64,000 nucleotides of DNA from Tillandsia leiboldiana (lineage: Eukaryota > Streptophyta > Magnoliopsida > Poales > Bromeliaceae). A program made the translations under genes and the position numbers. This document shows positions 32,539 to 44,740 of this stretch, piece after piece. The stretch covers positions 44,912,977 to 44,976,976 of the forward strand of contig CM055061.1 in the NCBI GenBank assembly GCA_029204045.2. Direction: 5' to 3'. Below the pieces are notes generated by a model. It did not search any database. It saw nothing but the letters and a program-made list of their open reading frames with translations, and was not told the origin of the DNA. The first letter of the stretch is position 1. Each line of letters opens with the position of its first letter.

Positions 32539-33590
32539 TCACTCACACCTTATAAGAAGTTTCATCCTCGAAACTTAAATACACCAATAATCCAGTAACT
32601 GGGGAAAGTGCCCAAACATGTCCGACTTGCGCTCCCAATTGGCTTCGCGGTCCTCGTGATCCTCCAGATTCTCTCTGGCACAAGGTGAGGTTGAAGTTTC
32701 CCCGCCGGGCCCTGATGTTCAGCCTTTATTCGATGACCAACCCACTAGCGAGCCACTAGTTGTGCTACATCCCTTGTCAATTTAAGCCACCAAAAGTTTG
32801 CTGTTGATCCGTCCTGCTGCGTAATCGCAGTTACCGATATGTCTCCCCCGTGACTCTTACCACTCCAGGCATCGACTGCTCCACCTGTCTTTCCGGGGTG
32901 ATCTTGATTGGACGAAATGTAGTCCTTGAGTTGCTTGGTCGTATAGGCCTTAACTTTGCATTCTTCGAAGCTCTCCTGACATTTAGCCGTCCCAAAAAGC
33001 TCACCTCGCGATGCCCAAACTCGCACCTTTGGAGCTTGGCCTACACTCTCTGGTCCCTGAGAGTCTGAAAGGTCACTCATAGATGCTCCTCGTCTGTACG
33101 CGAGTACATCAGGATGTCGTCAATAAAGACCACTACAAATTGATCCAAGAAGGGTCTGAAATTCTGTTCATCATATCTATGAACACCGCTGGGGCGTTCA
33201 AATACCCACCCCCGAAGCAATGACATGCGAAACGTCCTATAACTCTTGGCGAAACTCGGTGGTAACCCTGAACGAAAACTACTGGACTGAACCGCCCTAA
33301 GATTTCAGACAAACGACGGGCTCAACCTGCCTGGCAACCCTACTGTCCCGTCCCTCTTGATCGAAACTAACCTGAGTAAGCCTGCTCCCTGACTTGGAGT
33401 TCCCTGTTATGACGCCACCGGTTCGCAGACCACCTCTGACGGTGCTGAGCAGTCAGCAACCAAAGTCTCATGATGCGTCGAGGTACCCCAGTCCTACCAT
33501 CAAACCCGGACCGACGAGCACTTAAATATCCAAAACAACTAACCCAACGACAAGGGAAAACCACACAAACGCCCTCACAAGGCTCCAAGA
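32539..33590 (-). pseudogene. Element C collapsed pol remnant
   Basis: The minus strand carries short chromovirus pieces in order, with most of the gene deleted between them. Near 33250-33080 is reverse transcriptase (GYHR-like, then FLDQFVVVFIDDILMYSR). From 33080 come an RNase H scrap (TTKQLKDY, DHPGKTG) and an integrase zinc-region scrap (FWWLKLTRDVAQLVAR). Near 32730-32700 is EHQGPAGKLQ, followed directly by a chromodomain-end scrap (HEDREANWERKSDMFGHFP, about 32670-32600). Integrase catalytic residues are absent. The degenerate purine tract is next to the LTR at 32539. Confidence 0.8.
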
Positions 33591-35194
33591 GGTGCCAACA
33601 AAACAGGCTGGGTCACTCACTATAAGAAATTCTCCCCTGAAAACCATGAACCCACCCGTCACCAACACGGACCACTTCCACCCGTCACCAATACGGGCCA
33701 CTTCCACCCGTCACCAACACGGGCCACCAGCTCGGAGCATAACCACCATCCCAAATTGCCCGCTCCGACTGTTTGTCCCACCAAGGCGACGGTCAAAACT
33801 AAAGCTAGGTTTCAGCTCTAAGACCCACCACAAGGTCTACCCCAAAGAAAGAGATGCATTTCGGGTATTCCCGCCGAAAAGACCAATGCCAGAGCGCCAT
33901 GTAGTCAACAACCCCCGTTGACCTACACTTCTTCACAATCAATAGACTCGCAACCCAAAATCCTCAAGACTATGCCTTCGTCATGGGAAGCTGGCGACCA
34001 AAAACCAAGAAATACAGTCCTACTTCCGTCCTGGCACCAAAGGGGTGTGCCACTCTGATTAACCCCCAACGCTCGGTCCCAATCCGTTGCCCCTCCAAGC
34101 ACCGGGCATTGAACCGAGCTGCATACCCCCAGACCAAACATCACACACCCAACTAGGAGAATTCTAAGCTCAACGCCCATTAAAACAAAGGCCTCCAGGT
34201 ACAGTAGACTAGCCATCCAAAGCCTACCCGATCGGAAAGAGGACCAGTAACGAAAACGACGAGAGTAACCCTGCCACAAAACCGCCTGGGTTTACTAAGC
34301 GCACTCGAAGGATAACGCGCCAACCCACCAGTAAGACAACCTAACCGACCCTCTTATGCAGAACATAAGAACCCGACCCAGAGCTACCTGGCACCACCCA
34401 GCGTCAAAAGCTAAACCCCCAATATAAAGTCGCCACTTACGCACACTTGTGTGAAGCGAGACACGGCCTCTCTAACCAAAATCGAGCCCAAACGAACAAG
34501 ATTTACTAGCCCCGGTGGTCTCCTTTTTCGACCCAAAGGAGCACCCCAAGACCCCATCATGACGATTTCTACAACCATCGTAGTGTCTACAGTAAAAAGC
34601 CGAACTATGGGTAACAACCGTAGGGGAGAATCCTCATTCCCACCCTTACCTTGCCCATGGTTCAAAAAGAATCGGCCGACTATCTGCTATAATCAGCTGT
34701 AACCTAACACCAGCAGATCTAAGAGGTACCAATTTAGACAGGAGGCTACCCGGTTGCCCACGACCGACAACCCAGCAGACCCCCTAACAACCACCAGCGG
34801 ATTACACTGTCACCCGTCACCGTTGCTACCGACGACCAGGACGTCGGCAGAGGAAGGGCTTCAGAAAACAAAAGCCAACACAACTATCTGCTGTGTTAAC
34901 AGCCGCACCAGGTGCATGAGCACCGTCAGCAGTCCCACCGTGTCCTGTGCCGGTTGCTTAATCCATTGATTCCTAGCAACCTCCACGAACCCGGTGGCAG
35001 CCGGCCTCGACCCCAACCTCCAAATCAACCCGACTACACAAGCACAACACCCGAGCTAAACCGAGAAATAAAACTTAACAACCCCGCACTCTCGCATCTC
35101 TACACGCCTATACCATGATCATTTCATTGGTTAGTAGCCAGTGGTAATGTACTTCTGTGGATGTTGGATAGCGACTACTGTGGTTAAAGTTATT
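33591..35194 (-). other. Element C internal region without an intact frame
   Basis: Homologous along its length to 1077-2700 of element A. No shared open frame is maintained. A CACCCGTCACCAACACGGG-type short tandem repeat lies at 33655-33722. Confidence 0.6.
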
Positions 35195-35208
35195 TTTCTC
35201 TGATACCA
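35195..35208 (-). other. Primer-binding site of element C
   Basis: The minus strand reads TGGTATCAGAGAAA, 8 bp inside the 5' LTR end at 35217. The last bases of the usual GAGCC are altered. Confidence 0.85.
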
Positions 35209-35216
35209 TCTTAATC

Positions 35217-38036
35217 TGTCACGCCCCGGGGGTTTAAACAAGCGGAAGAACAACCACCAAAAGTCCTCAATATGTATATATATATATATATATATTTATT
35301 TATTATTTTTTTTGAAACCGATTCCCCCCGGTACGTGCCTAGACCCGCCGCATATACAAATTCACTCCGCAAACGGGCGAAGTCTCCTTTGTATATGCAC
35401 GGCGTCCTGACTACAATTACCATACAATCATCACTTTAACCACACTAGTTCAACAATCGAGTGCATACAACAATTTTTCATAAGTAACAAAGAGGCCGAC
35501 TAACTTAGAAAGGATAAATCCACAGGGTTTTAAAAACGGTGCCCCACGACACCCAGGTTTCACAAAGCCGTTTCGAAATCCATAAATACGCAGAGTTTTA
35601 AAAACGGTGCCCACTCGACACCTATGTTTTTCAAAACTATTTCGAAATCCATAAATCCACAGAGTTTTGAAAACGGTGCCCACTCGACACCTATGTTTTT
35701 CAAATCATTTTCGCAATGTTTTTTTTTTTTTTCCTTTTTTCTTTCAGTAGTTTGAAAACGGACAACTATCAGATAGGAAACTAAACATTCATCCACAGAA
35801 GTATTGTAATAATCCCAACATCCACGTCGACCCCACAAAAGTATCAAACTCACATAGCTACTAACAGGTAATGAAATGAGCACAAGGAGAAATAAACATA
35901 GTCCGTAGCCTCGAAGAGCCAATAGACTTCTCATCGCGGCTTCACCGTCGCCCTAGCTCTCACCCCTGACTGAACCTGTCACAGAGTGGGAAGTCAGCGA
36001 CACATGATAAAAAGTATGAAATGCATGAAGGGCTACAACTAAAGTAAACCATAAGAAAACCAGAGCAACCGCCCACCTCATCGTGCAATCGACGATATCC
36101 CCTCCCCCTGCATAACCTAAACCAGGCATCTGCCCAGGCAACCCAGACCGAGCACCAACCTCGGCAAACCAGACCGAGCACCAACCTCGGCAAACCAGAC
36201 CGAGCACCAACCTCGGCAAACCAGACCGAGCGCCAACCTCAGCAAACCAGACAGAGCACCAACCTCGGCAAACCAGACCGAGCACCAACCTCGGCAAACC
36301 AGACCGAGCACCTGCCTCGGCAACCACACCGCTCGCACCTTGGCGCATCTAACCCCCCACCTACGGGGGCCCCCACTACGTCACCTTGTGGGTTACACAG
36401 GTCAACATACCACTTTTCCCGAAAAGCACACCCTCGCGGTGGCCAAACCGCTGGTGTGCGTGTAGCAACCTCGAGCCTCGTAACCAAGTACACATACATA
36501 ACATAGGGCACCGCGACACTTGGTCGCCATAATATCGACAATAGTAGATAATAACTTTAACGGAGTTAAGAAATGTAAATCATTCAAACACTTTATTCTT
36601 ACACATTTCCCATAATTTCGGAATCTAAAACAACGGAAAAGTACCCAGAACATGATGTATCACCGAGCACCGCGACCCACAGTCGCCATAAATATAGAGA
36701 TAATAAAACATAAGCTTATACAGGGGTTAACAATATTTTAACATGTCAATACTTTTCTCTTACCAATTATCCTCATTTCCGACTCCTGGACTGTCGAAAG
36801 AGGAACCCACCTTCCGATTTCTGAATGGTCGCACCGATCACCGTCCCCATCGCTAGTATGCTCCGAACAACCCCACCGTTGTTCAGAGAGGGCGAACTGC
36901 CCGTCCAGTCTCCCACCGCGACATTCGTTAATCCGGAGGTCCACATCACCCACCATACCCCTTAACATGATAAACATAACAATACGAAATTGCGCATAAA
37001 GAGGTTCTAAGGGTGTACCCACCTGAAACGAAGACAAACAACCGTGCCCGCGACCCTCCTAAGTGTTCAACACCACCCGCGGCCTAAAATATCCAAACAA
37101 TATAAAACAACACATTACCCCAACTAGCAAAAACAGTGGTCCCGACTACCGAACCAAAAAAATCCTTTTAACCCAAAACAAAATACCGACGAAAAGCTTC
37201 GTGTCCAAAATCCCTCCGGTTGCAAAACCGTGCATCCTACGCGATCCGACCGTCGACGAGGCAACTGACGGAAACCGGCTCCAATCGTTGCCTTGACGAA
37301 GTCCGCGACGAACAACAACCAAGCGGAGGGTCATTTGACGAAAAATGAAAACCACTGTGCCAAGCGGACAGCACCGTCTGACAAAAACCATCGACGAAAA
37401 TAGCAAGAACACTGCCAAACCAAAAACCGTCGAGCAAAGAGAACCGTTGACGGTTGCGGCTTGACCCGCGCGGGCTGCGCGGCGGTGAGGATAGCGGGGA
37501 GGCGCAGTCTGCAAGGGCGCGCGGGCAGCGGCCTGACAGTAGCGTGCGGCGTAGCCCCGGTAGCATCGTGGTGCAAGACCGGCAGCGGCGCGACGCAAGG
37601 CGTAGGCAGCAGCGCGCGCGGGCGCAGGCAGCAGCGCGCGGAGGGTGCATGCGGCGCGCGCGCGCTGGCGCAACCAATAGGCGTGCGCGGGCGCAAGCAG
37701 CAGCGCGTGCGGGGGTGCACGCAACGCGCGCGGGCGCGCAACCAGCGGGCGGGCGCGGGCGCATGCAGCGCGCGCGGGCGGCTAGGGCATTTACGTGCAG
37801 CGGCTAGGGCATCTACGCACGGTGGCGGCCGCTAGGGCATCTACGCGCGGCGGCTAGGGCATCTACGCGCGGCGGCGGCCACTAAGGCATGTAGCGGCAG
37901 CGGCTGCAGACCCGCGCTGGCGCACGCAAGCAGCGCGGCAGCCCCGCAGCGCACCTAGCTGCGGGCGTAGGCACAGCAGCGGCGCGACATCCCCATGCGG
38001 GTCCAGCCCCGTAGTGCACCTAGCTGTGGGCGCGGG
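35217..38036 (-). repeat. Element C 5' LTR (interrupted by element D)
   Basis: It begins TGTCACGCCCCGGGGG at 35217 and is cut by D at 38037, so the rest lies outside the window. A (TA)n run is near 35273-35295. A GC-rich degenerate repeat block occupies 37450-38036. The stretch 37938-37970 is the unoccupied equivalent of the B target site. Confidence 0.9.
36140..36327. repeat. 26-bp hairpin-prone tandem array in C LTR (about 7 units)
   Basis: The unit is CCGAGCACCAACCTCGG plus CAAACCAGA. CCGAG and CTCGG form a 5-bp stem in each unit. Element A has three units at 4058-4133. Minus-strand open frames here only reflect the repeat. Confidence 0.9.
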
Positions 38037-41000
38037 TGTCACGCCCCGGGTCGAAACTGCGACCCGGACTCGCCACAGATCCGCCGCCCATACGGGAAGC
38101 CCCGTATGAACGTAGCGTCTAACCTGTAAAAGAGCATCTACACTAAACATATATCAGAGCAGGAAAGTAAAAATACTGAAAGAAATAAATACAACTCTAG
38201 AAATATACAACCAAAGTCCTCACCATAAATACATAAGTCTCTCAAAATAAAGAAGAGTACAACTCAATCCTCACTACAAGGTCACTCAACAAAAACTCTC
38301 AACATACAAGGGGTAAAACTACTCTCAGGACGACATCTGGTAGGGATCTAACTCGCGACTCCCTTACCTCGATCAGCTGGATCAGCAACCCGGTGCAGCA
38401 GGAACAGAAGAAGCGGTCCCTGGGGAAAAGACACCACGACGGGTGTGAGAACTACATCCCAAGTAGTTCTCAGTGGGTGCCGCCAACAAGCCCGACGGTC
38501 TGCCCACTAAGTCTACTAGAGGCATAAGGTAACAGATGCAAAACTGGAAAGAAAAGCTGGTAAAACTAACTCTACAGCTACCATGCCTCTATCTAGATGC
38601 TCAAGGTGAAATTGAAAGAAACCTGGTACCACTACTAACTCTCAACTCAAGTCACCCAATCTACACTGACTGCCACAACGGGTCCAGTCAAACCTGCGCC
38701 TACCTACTGCCGAACGTCCACGGAGGAGCGGACTTACGTAGGGCGTCCGTGACTGCCAAACTGGCCAGCCAGAGGGACTGTGTCGACAAGTCGCAATAGC
38801 AAGTAACCCGCCTAGCTCCGGAGTGGCACTCGAGGGGAGCGACCCCAACGAGCAAAGTATCTGCGCATCTATGTCGAGCTCAATGTGGCCAACGCAGGCT
38901 ATAATCCAAATCTACGATCAACAAGATCGACTGTAATCAAAAGAATCCTGTCTCACTCACTGGCTGGAACACTACACAGCCGAGACCCCCTGTCCCTCAG
39001 ATAGTAATCAAAAGACACTCTGAACAATAACCCACTATCTGACTCCACTCGGTCCCCCGACACGACTGTAAATGCACCCCACAAATAACCCGACCCCTCG
39101 GCCCCCTATCTGGGCGAGGAAGAAACTAAGTCCAGCTGAAATAGTGATGACAGCGGAAGTGTCTAAAGCAATAAAGTAACCTAGCCCAAGTTGGAGTTTT
39201 CTACTAGTCTGGTTGAACATGCTGCATATGACAGGGATGCTAGGTCAAGGCCGAAGATAGCAATAAATAAGGATGTGGTGGAGAAATAATAAGAACACAT
39301 GATAAACTGAATAAATAAGGAATCTCAACTCATGCTCTCTAACATGCTATACCGGTGATAAAATAATACATGCACATCCCTATACAGCTAGAATTAGTGT
39401 ACAGATCGCAATTCTTGAAAGCGAGGCCACCCACCTGATCAGTCGAACTGTCAAAAGTACTACAGCTGATAATACGAGAAAAACAGCTACACAGAGTCCA
39501 ACGGGTCTAGCACTATTCACACTGCTCCTGGGTACAAAAGTAGAGCTGTCATTGCACTTACATTCCCCCAAATCTGCCAGAATTATTACACTGAAATTCA
39601 GCTGTAAAGATGTGCCAAAATCACCTGCTGAAAGTCCCCGAAAAAAACCCAAATAAAATACCCCTGCGATCTATGCGTCGATAGCTTCGAAACGAATACC
39701 TGCACGTCCAATTCCGAGTTTCCTACTCGGAGATATAAAATCGGCAAGAGAAACACCCCAAACTAAACTGTACAAAATTCCACAGATAAAACTCGGGAAG
39801 AAGAAAGATTCTCACCTTCGAAGCAAACTCACAAAATTCTGAGAAAAATCCAAAAGATTCCTCGCGAGAAGTAGATGAAATTTCCATTTGAATCACCTTG
39901 ATCCGGTGTAGGTACGCAAAGTTATGGCCGAAACTCTGCGGCGCTGTCCAAAAATCGGCGAAGAAAAAGGAGCACAAGAAAGCTCAAAAACCTTCAAAAT
40001 CCAAAGGGGAGCAGTGAAAACTCTGAACATCAAAGTAGGAGTCCTACCAGTCGTCAGTCCGACGGCGCAAAAATCGCTAAAAACGGAGATCGGAGTGAGT
40101 CGGGGGAGTCCGCGCACCAAAATGCGACGAAACGGGTCGACGAAGTAGAAGCGTCACTGTGCGCCGCGTCGTAGATGAAGCCGAAAAGATGAACTCCAAA
40201 AATCTACAAAGTCCTCCAAGGAATGCTGCTAGAAGAGAGGAGAATTTTATCTGTAGCACTCTCAGGGAGAAAAGGTCCAAAAAGAGCCAAAAAGCCCACC
40301 CCCAAGGCCCTATTTATAGTCCAATTCCACTATTGGGCCTTTGGCGGATTCGGGCCCAACCTTCGGGCGCCCGAATCCGCCAAGGCGGTCGGACGAGAGC
40401 CCATCCGACGCGCCCGGAAGTCCCTGGTGACGACACGTCACCCCAAAACAGGGGACAGCCGTGCGGGGGCCCTCTCTGCGCGCCACGTCGCCAAAACCGC
40501 GGGCGGTGGGGTAGGTGGGGCGGAACGCTGACGGAGCGACGCGTGGTGCACTCGAGTGCGGGGCGCCACGCGTCAGCCACACCGCTGCCCCGTGCACTGC
40601 CGCTGGAGCCGCGGACCGTGACCATGTGAGCCCACCAATGCCGCGCCGCCACGTGTCGTGCTCCCGGTCCACCATGCAGCGCCAAAATTCCTAGAGCCGC
40701 GCTGCGTGCACCCGCCAATACGGACGCGCCGCGTGGCCCGCCCCGCGGTCTATGCACCAGCGCGCTTTCCCCGTGGACCGGGCGGCGTGAGCCGGCTAAT
40801 GACAGGCCGCCACGTGGCTCCCGCCGGTCCACGGTCACCCCCCCATGCACCGTTTTACCCCGAAACTTCCAGTAGCCCGTTTTTGGTCATCCGGACTCCA
40901 AATCCAACAAGCAAATAGCCGTTTTCAAGTGTTTTTCCGTGCTGAATCCAATTCCAACCTCTGTTTGGCCAAAAACCTTATAATGATTCCGGCAAACACA

Positions 41001-41143
41001 GCCGAATGCCAGAACAGTAAAAGATATCACACGTGGTCCATCGGTGGCATCACCTTGATGCACTATGGGCCCGATACACCACTAATAGGTGTTCTAAACT
41101 ATGGATTCACCCGGAAAACTGCATGGGGTTTAGGGCCACAACA
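38037..41143 (-). repeat. Element D 3' LTR (3107 bp)
   Basis: It runs from TGTCACGCCCCGGGTCG at 38037 to GGGCCACAACA at 41143, so on the minus strand it starts TGTTGTGGCCC. The U5-terminal stem GGGTCG/CGACCC is at 38048-38053 and 38060-38065. Open frames at 40310-40850 on both strands are GC-rich and show no recognisable product. Confidence 0.9.
40310..40319 (-). promoter_or_regulatory. Putative TATA box of element D LTR
   Basis: The minus strand reads ACTATAAATAGGG, at the position equivalent to CCTATAAATAGG in element F. Confidence 0.55.
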
Positions 41144-41155
41144 TCCTCCCCCACT
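41144..41155 (-). other. Polypurine tract of element D
   Basis: The minus strand reads AGTGGGGGAGGA next to the LTR start. TTTCGAGGACGAAA, the usual chromovirus tail, lies just upstream. Confidence 0.85.
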
Positions 41156-41203
41156 AAAAGGGTGTTTCGTCCTCGAAACAAAAGGAAAGTAAACATGCGT
41201 ACC

Positions 41204-43136
41204 TCAATCAGGAGTCTCGAACAGAAAAGGGTAGGTATCCCGCATCACCGTCTCCAGCTCCCAAGTAGCCTCCCGCTCCCCGTGATTGCTCCACAGGATC
41301 TTCACATACGGAATGGCCCGGTTGCGCAATTCTCTCACCTCACGAGCCAGAATTCGCAACGGCTGCTCCTCATAACCAAGATCCCCGCCAGTCTCTAAAG
41401 AAGTGAAGTCGATCACATGCGAAGGGTCGAAGACGTATCTCCTCAGAGCCGAGACATGGAAGACATCATGAACTCCGGCCAGGCGCGGTGGAAGTGCAAC
41501 TCTATAGGCCACAGGGCCAATCCTCTCCAGTACCTCGAAGGGTCCAATAAAGCGGGGAGTGAGCTTTCCCCGGACTCCAAATCTCTTGACCCCTTTCGAA
41601 GGCGAGACCTTCAAAAAGACATGATCACCAACCTGAAACTCTAGGTCTCGCCGCCGAGTATCAGTGTAGCTCCTTTGACGACTCTGGGCTGTCTCAAGAT
41701 GTCGGCGAACTAATCTGACTTTCTCCTCTGCCTCCAATAATAAATCCGGTCCCAAAGTCCTCCTCTCACCCACGTCACTCCAGTATAAGGGCGACCGACA
41801 CTTGCGTCCATACAACGCCTCAAACGGGGCCATCTGGATGCTCGCTTGATAGCTGTTGTTGTACGCAAACTCAACCAATGCTAAGTGTCGGTACCACCCT
41901 CCTCCAAAATCCATAACGCACGCTCTAAGCATATCCTCCAGGGTCTGTATGGTGCGCTCCGACTGTCCATCGGTCTGTGGGTGAAATGTCGTGCTAAAAC
42001 GGAGCTGGGTCCCCAAAGCTGACTGTAGACTCCTCCAAAAATGCGACACAAACCTCGGGTCCCTATCTGATACAATCGAGGCGGGTACACCGTGAAGCCT
42101 CACCACCTCATCCAAATATAGCTGTGCAAGGCGCTCAAACGACCAGGTCATCTGTACAGGCAAAAAGTGAGCATACTTGGTGAGTCTATCCACGATAACC
42201 TAAATCGCATCGGCTCCACTCTGCGCCCTCGGTAGTCCAACTACAAAGTCCATGGTGATGTGGTCCCACTTCCACTCGGGAATTGGAAGACTTTGTAACT
42301 TGCCAGCAGGAACCCGGTGCTCTGCCTTCACTTGCTGACAAGTTAAACATTGAGCCACGAATCTTCCAATATCCCGCTTCATTCCAGACCACCAAAAGTG
42401 TGCCTTGAGGTCCCTATACATCTTAGTACCCCCAGGGTGGATGGTATAAGGTGTATAATGGGCCTCCCTCAAAATCTGATCTCTGAGCTCAGGGTCCATA
42501 GGCACACACACTTGGTCCCTGTACCGCAGTACTCCCGAGCTATCCACTGCAAAATCCCCTATCTGATCAGCCTGAATCTGTGATCTAGTCCTCGTCAAGT
42601 GGGGGTCCTCACTCTGTGTCTCCCTAATCCTGTCCAACAGAGTGGGCTGCAAGACCATGGACATGAGTCTAGCAGAGACCCCAGGGGATACAATCTCAAT
42701 CTGAAGACGCCTCAACTGCTCAACAAGCGTTGGCTGCTGAGTGATCAACATGCTCAAGCTCTGCGCTGACCTCCTACTCAAAGCATCTGCTACTACATTG
42801 GCCTTGCCGGGATGGTAAAGGATGCTCACATTATAGTCCTTTAATAGCTCCAACCACCGGCGTTGCCTCAAGTTTAACTCCTTTTGAGTAAACAAGTACT
42901 TTAAGCTCTTATGATCCGTGTAGATCTCGCAGTGCTCCCCGTAAAGATAATGCCGCCATAACTTCAGTGCGAACACCACAGCTGCAAGCTCCAAATCATG
43001 AGTAGGGTAATTCTTCTCATAATCATTTAATTGCCGTGAAGCATAAGCAATTACCCTACCATGCTGCATCAAGACACAACCCAAGCCGCTGTGAGAGGCG
43101 TCACTATAAATCATGTATTCATCGCCCATCATTGGT
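41204..43136 (-). pseudogene. Element D pol, second part: RNase H, integrase, chromodomain-like tail
   Basis: Reading down from 43136, RNase H (IYSDASHSGLGCVLMQ, YASRQLNDYE, YHPGKANVVADALSR) leads to integrase HHCC (HYTPYTIHPGGTKMY ... CLTCQQVK) and the core start MDFVVGLPRAQ. An in-frame TAG at 42200-42202 replaces the Trp of the usual ADAIWVIVDR. The frame continues with VSDRDPRFVS and HPQTDGQSERTIQ, keeping D and E with the normal spacing, then the chromodomain-like end (ILWSNHGEREATWELE) and a stop at 41204. Apart from the TAG this half is intact. Confidence 0.93.
43132..43136. repeat. Target-site duplication of element E (TTGGT), partner at 61361-61365
   Basis: TTGGT directly precedes LTR1 and directly follows LTR3. 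Removing E restores the element D frame (LALP then MMGDEY). Confidence 0.96.
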
Positions 43137-43476
43137 TGTAGAGTACCGGTTTTTGGGTTGAGCTTTCTGACTCCACCGACGAGCCTTTTGAGTGGAAAAA
43201 GGCGTGAGCGCGTGTATTTTCATTTTACAGCGGTGTTCGGGTGGTTCCGGGCGGCGGCGGAGGTGCCGAGGTTAAAAAGTGAGTTGTTGTGGCCATTTCT
43301 AGATTATTTTATTATTTTTTTTCTTTTGCTTTAATTAACTTATGTCTTTGTGATATTAGTGCTGTTGGTGGAGTAGTGGTTGGCTGGGAAAGAGAGAGTG
43401 GTGAATTAATTGTTTGGGTGAGTTGTTGAGTAATTAATTCCCTTTGTTGTGTTGGAGGGTTTAATTAATTGCTCTC

Positions 43477-43484
43477 TATTTAAT
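43477..43484 (+). promoter_or_regulatory. Putative TATA box of element E LTR
   Basis: TATTTAAT is followed by CCCTCCCTCTCTCTCTCTCG, a pyrimidine patch typical of plant core promoters. It is identical in LTR2 and LTR3. Confidence 0.45.
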
Positions 43485-44070
43485 CCCTCCCTCTCTCTCT
43501 CTCGAACTCACTCCACCTCACCCTCTTTTTTTTTCTCTTCTCCAAGGTGCCCTTGTGAGTTTGGTCTGGGGCTGAGGGAGAAGAAAAGATTGGATAACAA
43601 AAGAAAGGAAGGAGGAAAGGAGAAGGAGAAGTGTTCTTGTGCCATTTTCGTCGCCGCTTGGGCGTGGAGCCGAGCGTGAGCGCGGCAAGCCTCGAGGAGG
43701 TGGGTTTTATTTGCTTCCCCTTTTCTTTAAAAAGCTTGGGTTTTTTTTAGCTCTCTCTCCTTTCCTTTCCTTTCCCTTTTTTTTTTTTGTTGTTTTCTGC
43801 TGCTGGTTGTGTGGGGCTGCTGTCCAGTTTTTGTTGGCAGCAGAGAGCTCGGGAAGCGGGTCGCCGCACGGTCAGGCTGGAGCTTTTTGCTCGCAGCAGG
43901 CGCCGCTGCGCGGGCGCGCATGAGCGCCACGCGCAGCAGGCGCCCTGCTGCTGTGGCCGTGCTGCGGAGCGCCCGGCCGCAGCAACCTCCCCTCCCCTGG
44001 GCGCCCCGCCTGGGCAGGCACGCGCAGGGCCGCGGGCCCCGCGCGGGCCGCGCGCGGGGCTGCGGAGCGC

Positions 44071-44740
44071 GCGCAGTGCCGCGGGCACTGCGCGGATCGC
44101 GCGCAGTGCCGCGGGCCCTGCGCGGGCCGCGCGCGGCACTGCGGTGCGCGCGCAGTGCCGCGGGCACTGCGCGGATCGCGCGCAGTGCCGCGGGCCCCGC
44201 GCGGGCCGCGCGCGGCACTGCGGTGCGCGCGCAGTGCCGCGGGCACTGCGCGGACCGCGCGCAGTGCCGCGGGCCCCGCGCGGGCCGCGCGCGGCACTGC
44301 GGTGCGCGCGCAGTGCCGCGGGCACTGCGCGGACCGCGCGCAGTGCCGCGGGCCCCGCGCGGGCCGCGCGCGGCACTGCGGTGCGCGCCCAGTGCCGCGG
44401 GCACTGCGCAGATCGCGCGCAGTGCCGCGGGCCCCGCGCGGGCCGCGCGCGGCACTGCGGTGCGCGCGCAGTGCCGCGGGCACTGCGCGGACCGCGCGCA
44501 GTGCCGCGGGCCGCGCGCGGGCCGCGCGCGGCACTGCGGTGCGCGCGCAGTGCCGCGGGCACTGCGCGGACCGCGCGCAGTGCCGCGGGCCCCGCGCGGG
44601 CCGCGCGCTGCACTGCGGTGCGCGCGCAGTGCCGCGGGCACTGCGCGGACCGCGCGCAGTGCCGCGGGCCCCGCGCGGGCCGCGCGCGGCACTGCGGTGC
44701 GCGCGCAGTGCCTTGGGCACTGCGCGGACCCCGCGCGGGC
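44071..44740. repeat. 79-bp GC-rich palindromic tandem array in LTR1 (about 8.5 units)
   Basis: The unit joins GCGCAGTGCCGCGGGCACTG with CGCGGACCGCGCGCAGTGCC and GCGGGCCCCGCGCGGGCCGC blocks; each part is close to self-complementary. The period of 79 bp was measured at 44136, 44215 and 44294. Equivalent arrays are at 52142-52823 (with indels) and 59280-59949. The unit is CpG-dense and lacks stops in all frames. Confidence 0.95.

Larger units (their letters stand above)
11763..38036 (-). mobile_element. Element C: oldest host retrotransposon, split by F, B and D
   Basis: After mentally removing element B, the minus-strand order is 5' LTR (35217-38036, cut by D), PBS (35195-35208), decayed internal region (32539-35216) and 3' LTR (31566-32538 joined to 11763-13322, cut by F on the left). 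The two LTRs match in the shared stretch 36365-37955 versus 11766-13322 and across the B target site. The internal region is only about 2.7 kb and has lost most of gag-pol, so C was non-autonomous or has decayed. It belongs to the same family as A. Confidence 0.85.

Noticed and set aside
36117..36348. Regular short repeats resembling a CRISPR array
   Set aside because: Units are adjacent, without unique spacers, in a plant LTR; a simple 26-bp tandem repeat.
40159..40850. Frames of 120-180 residues on both strands in element D LTR
   Set aside because: GC-rich LTR sequence around the putative TATA box; mutually overlapping and without family resemblance.
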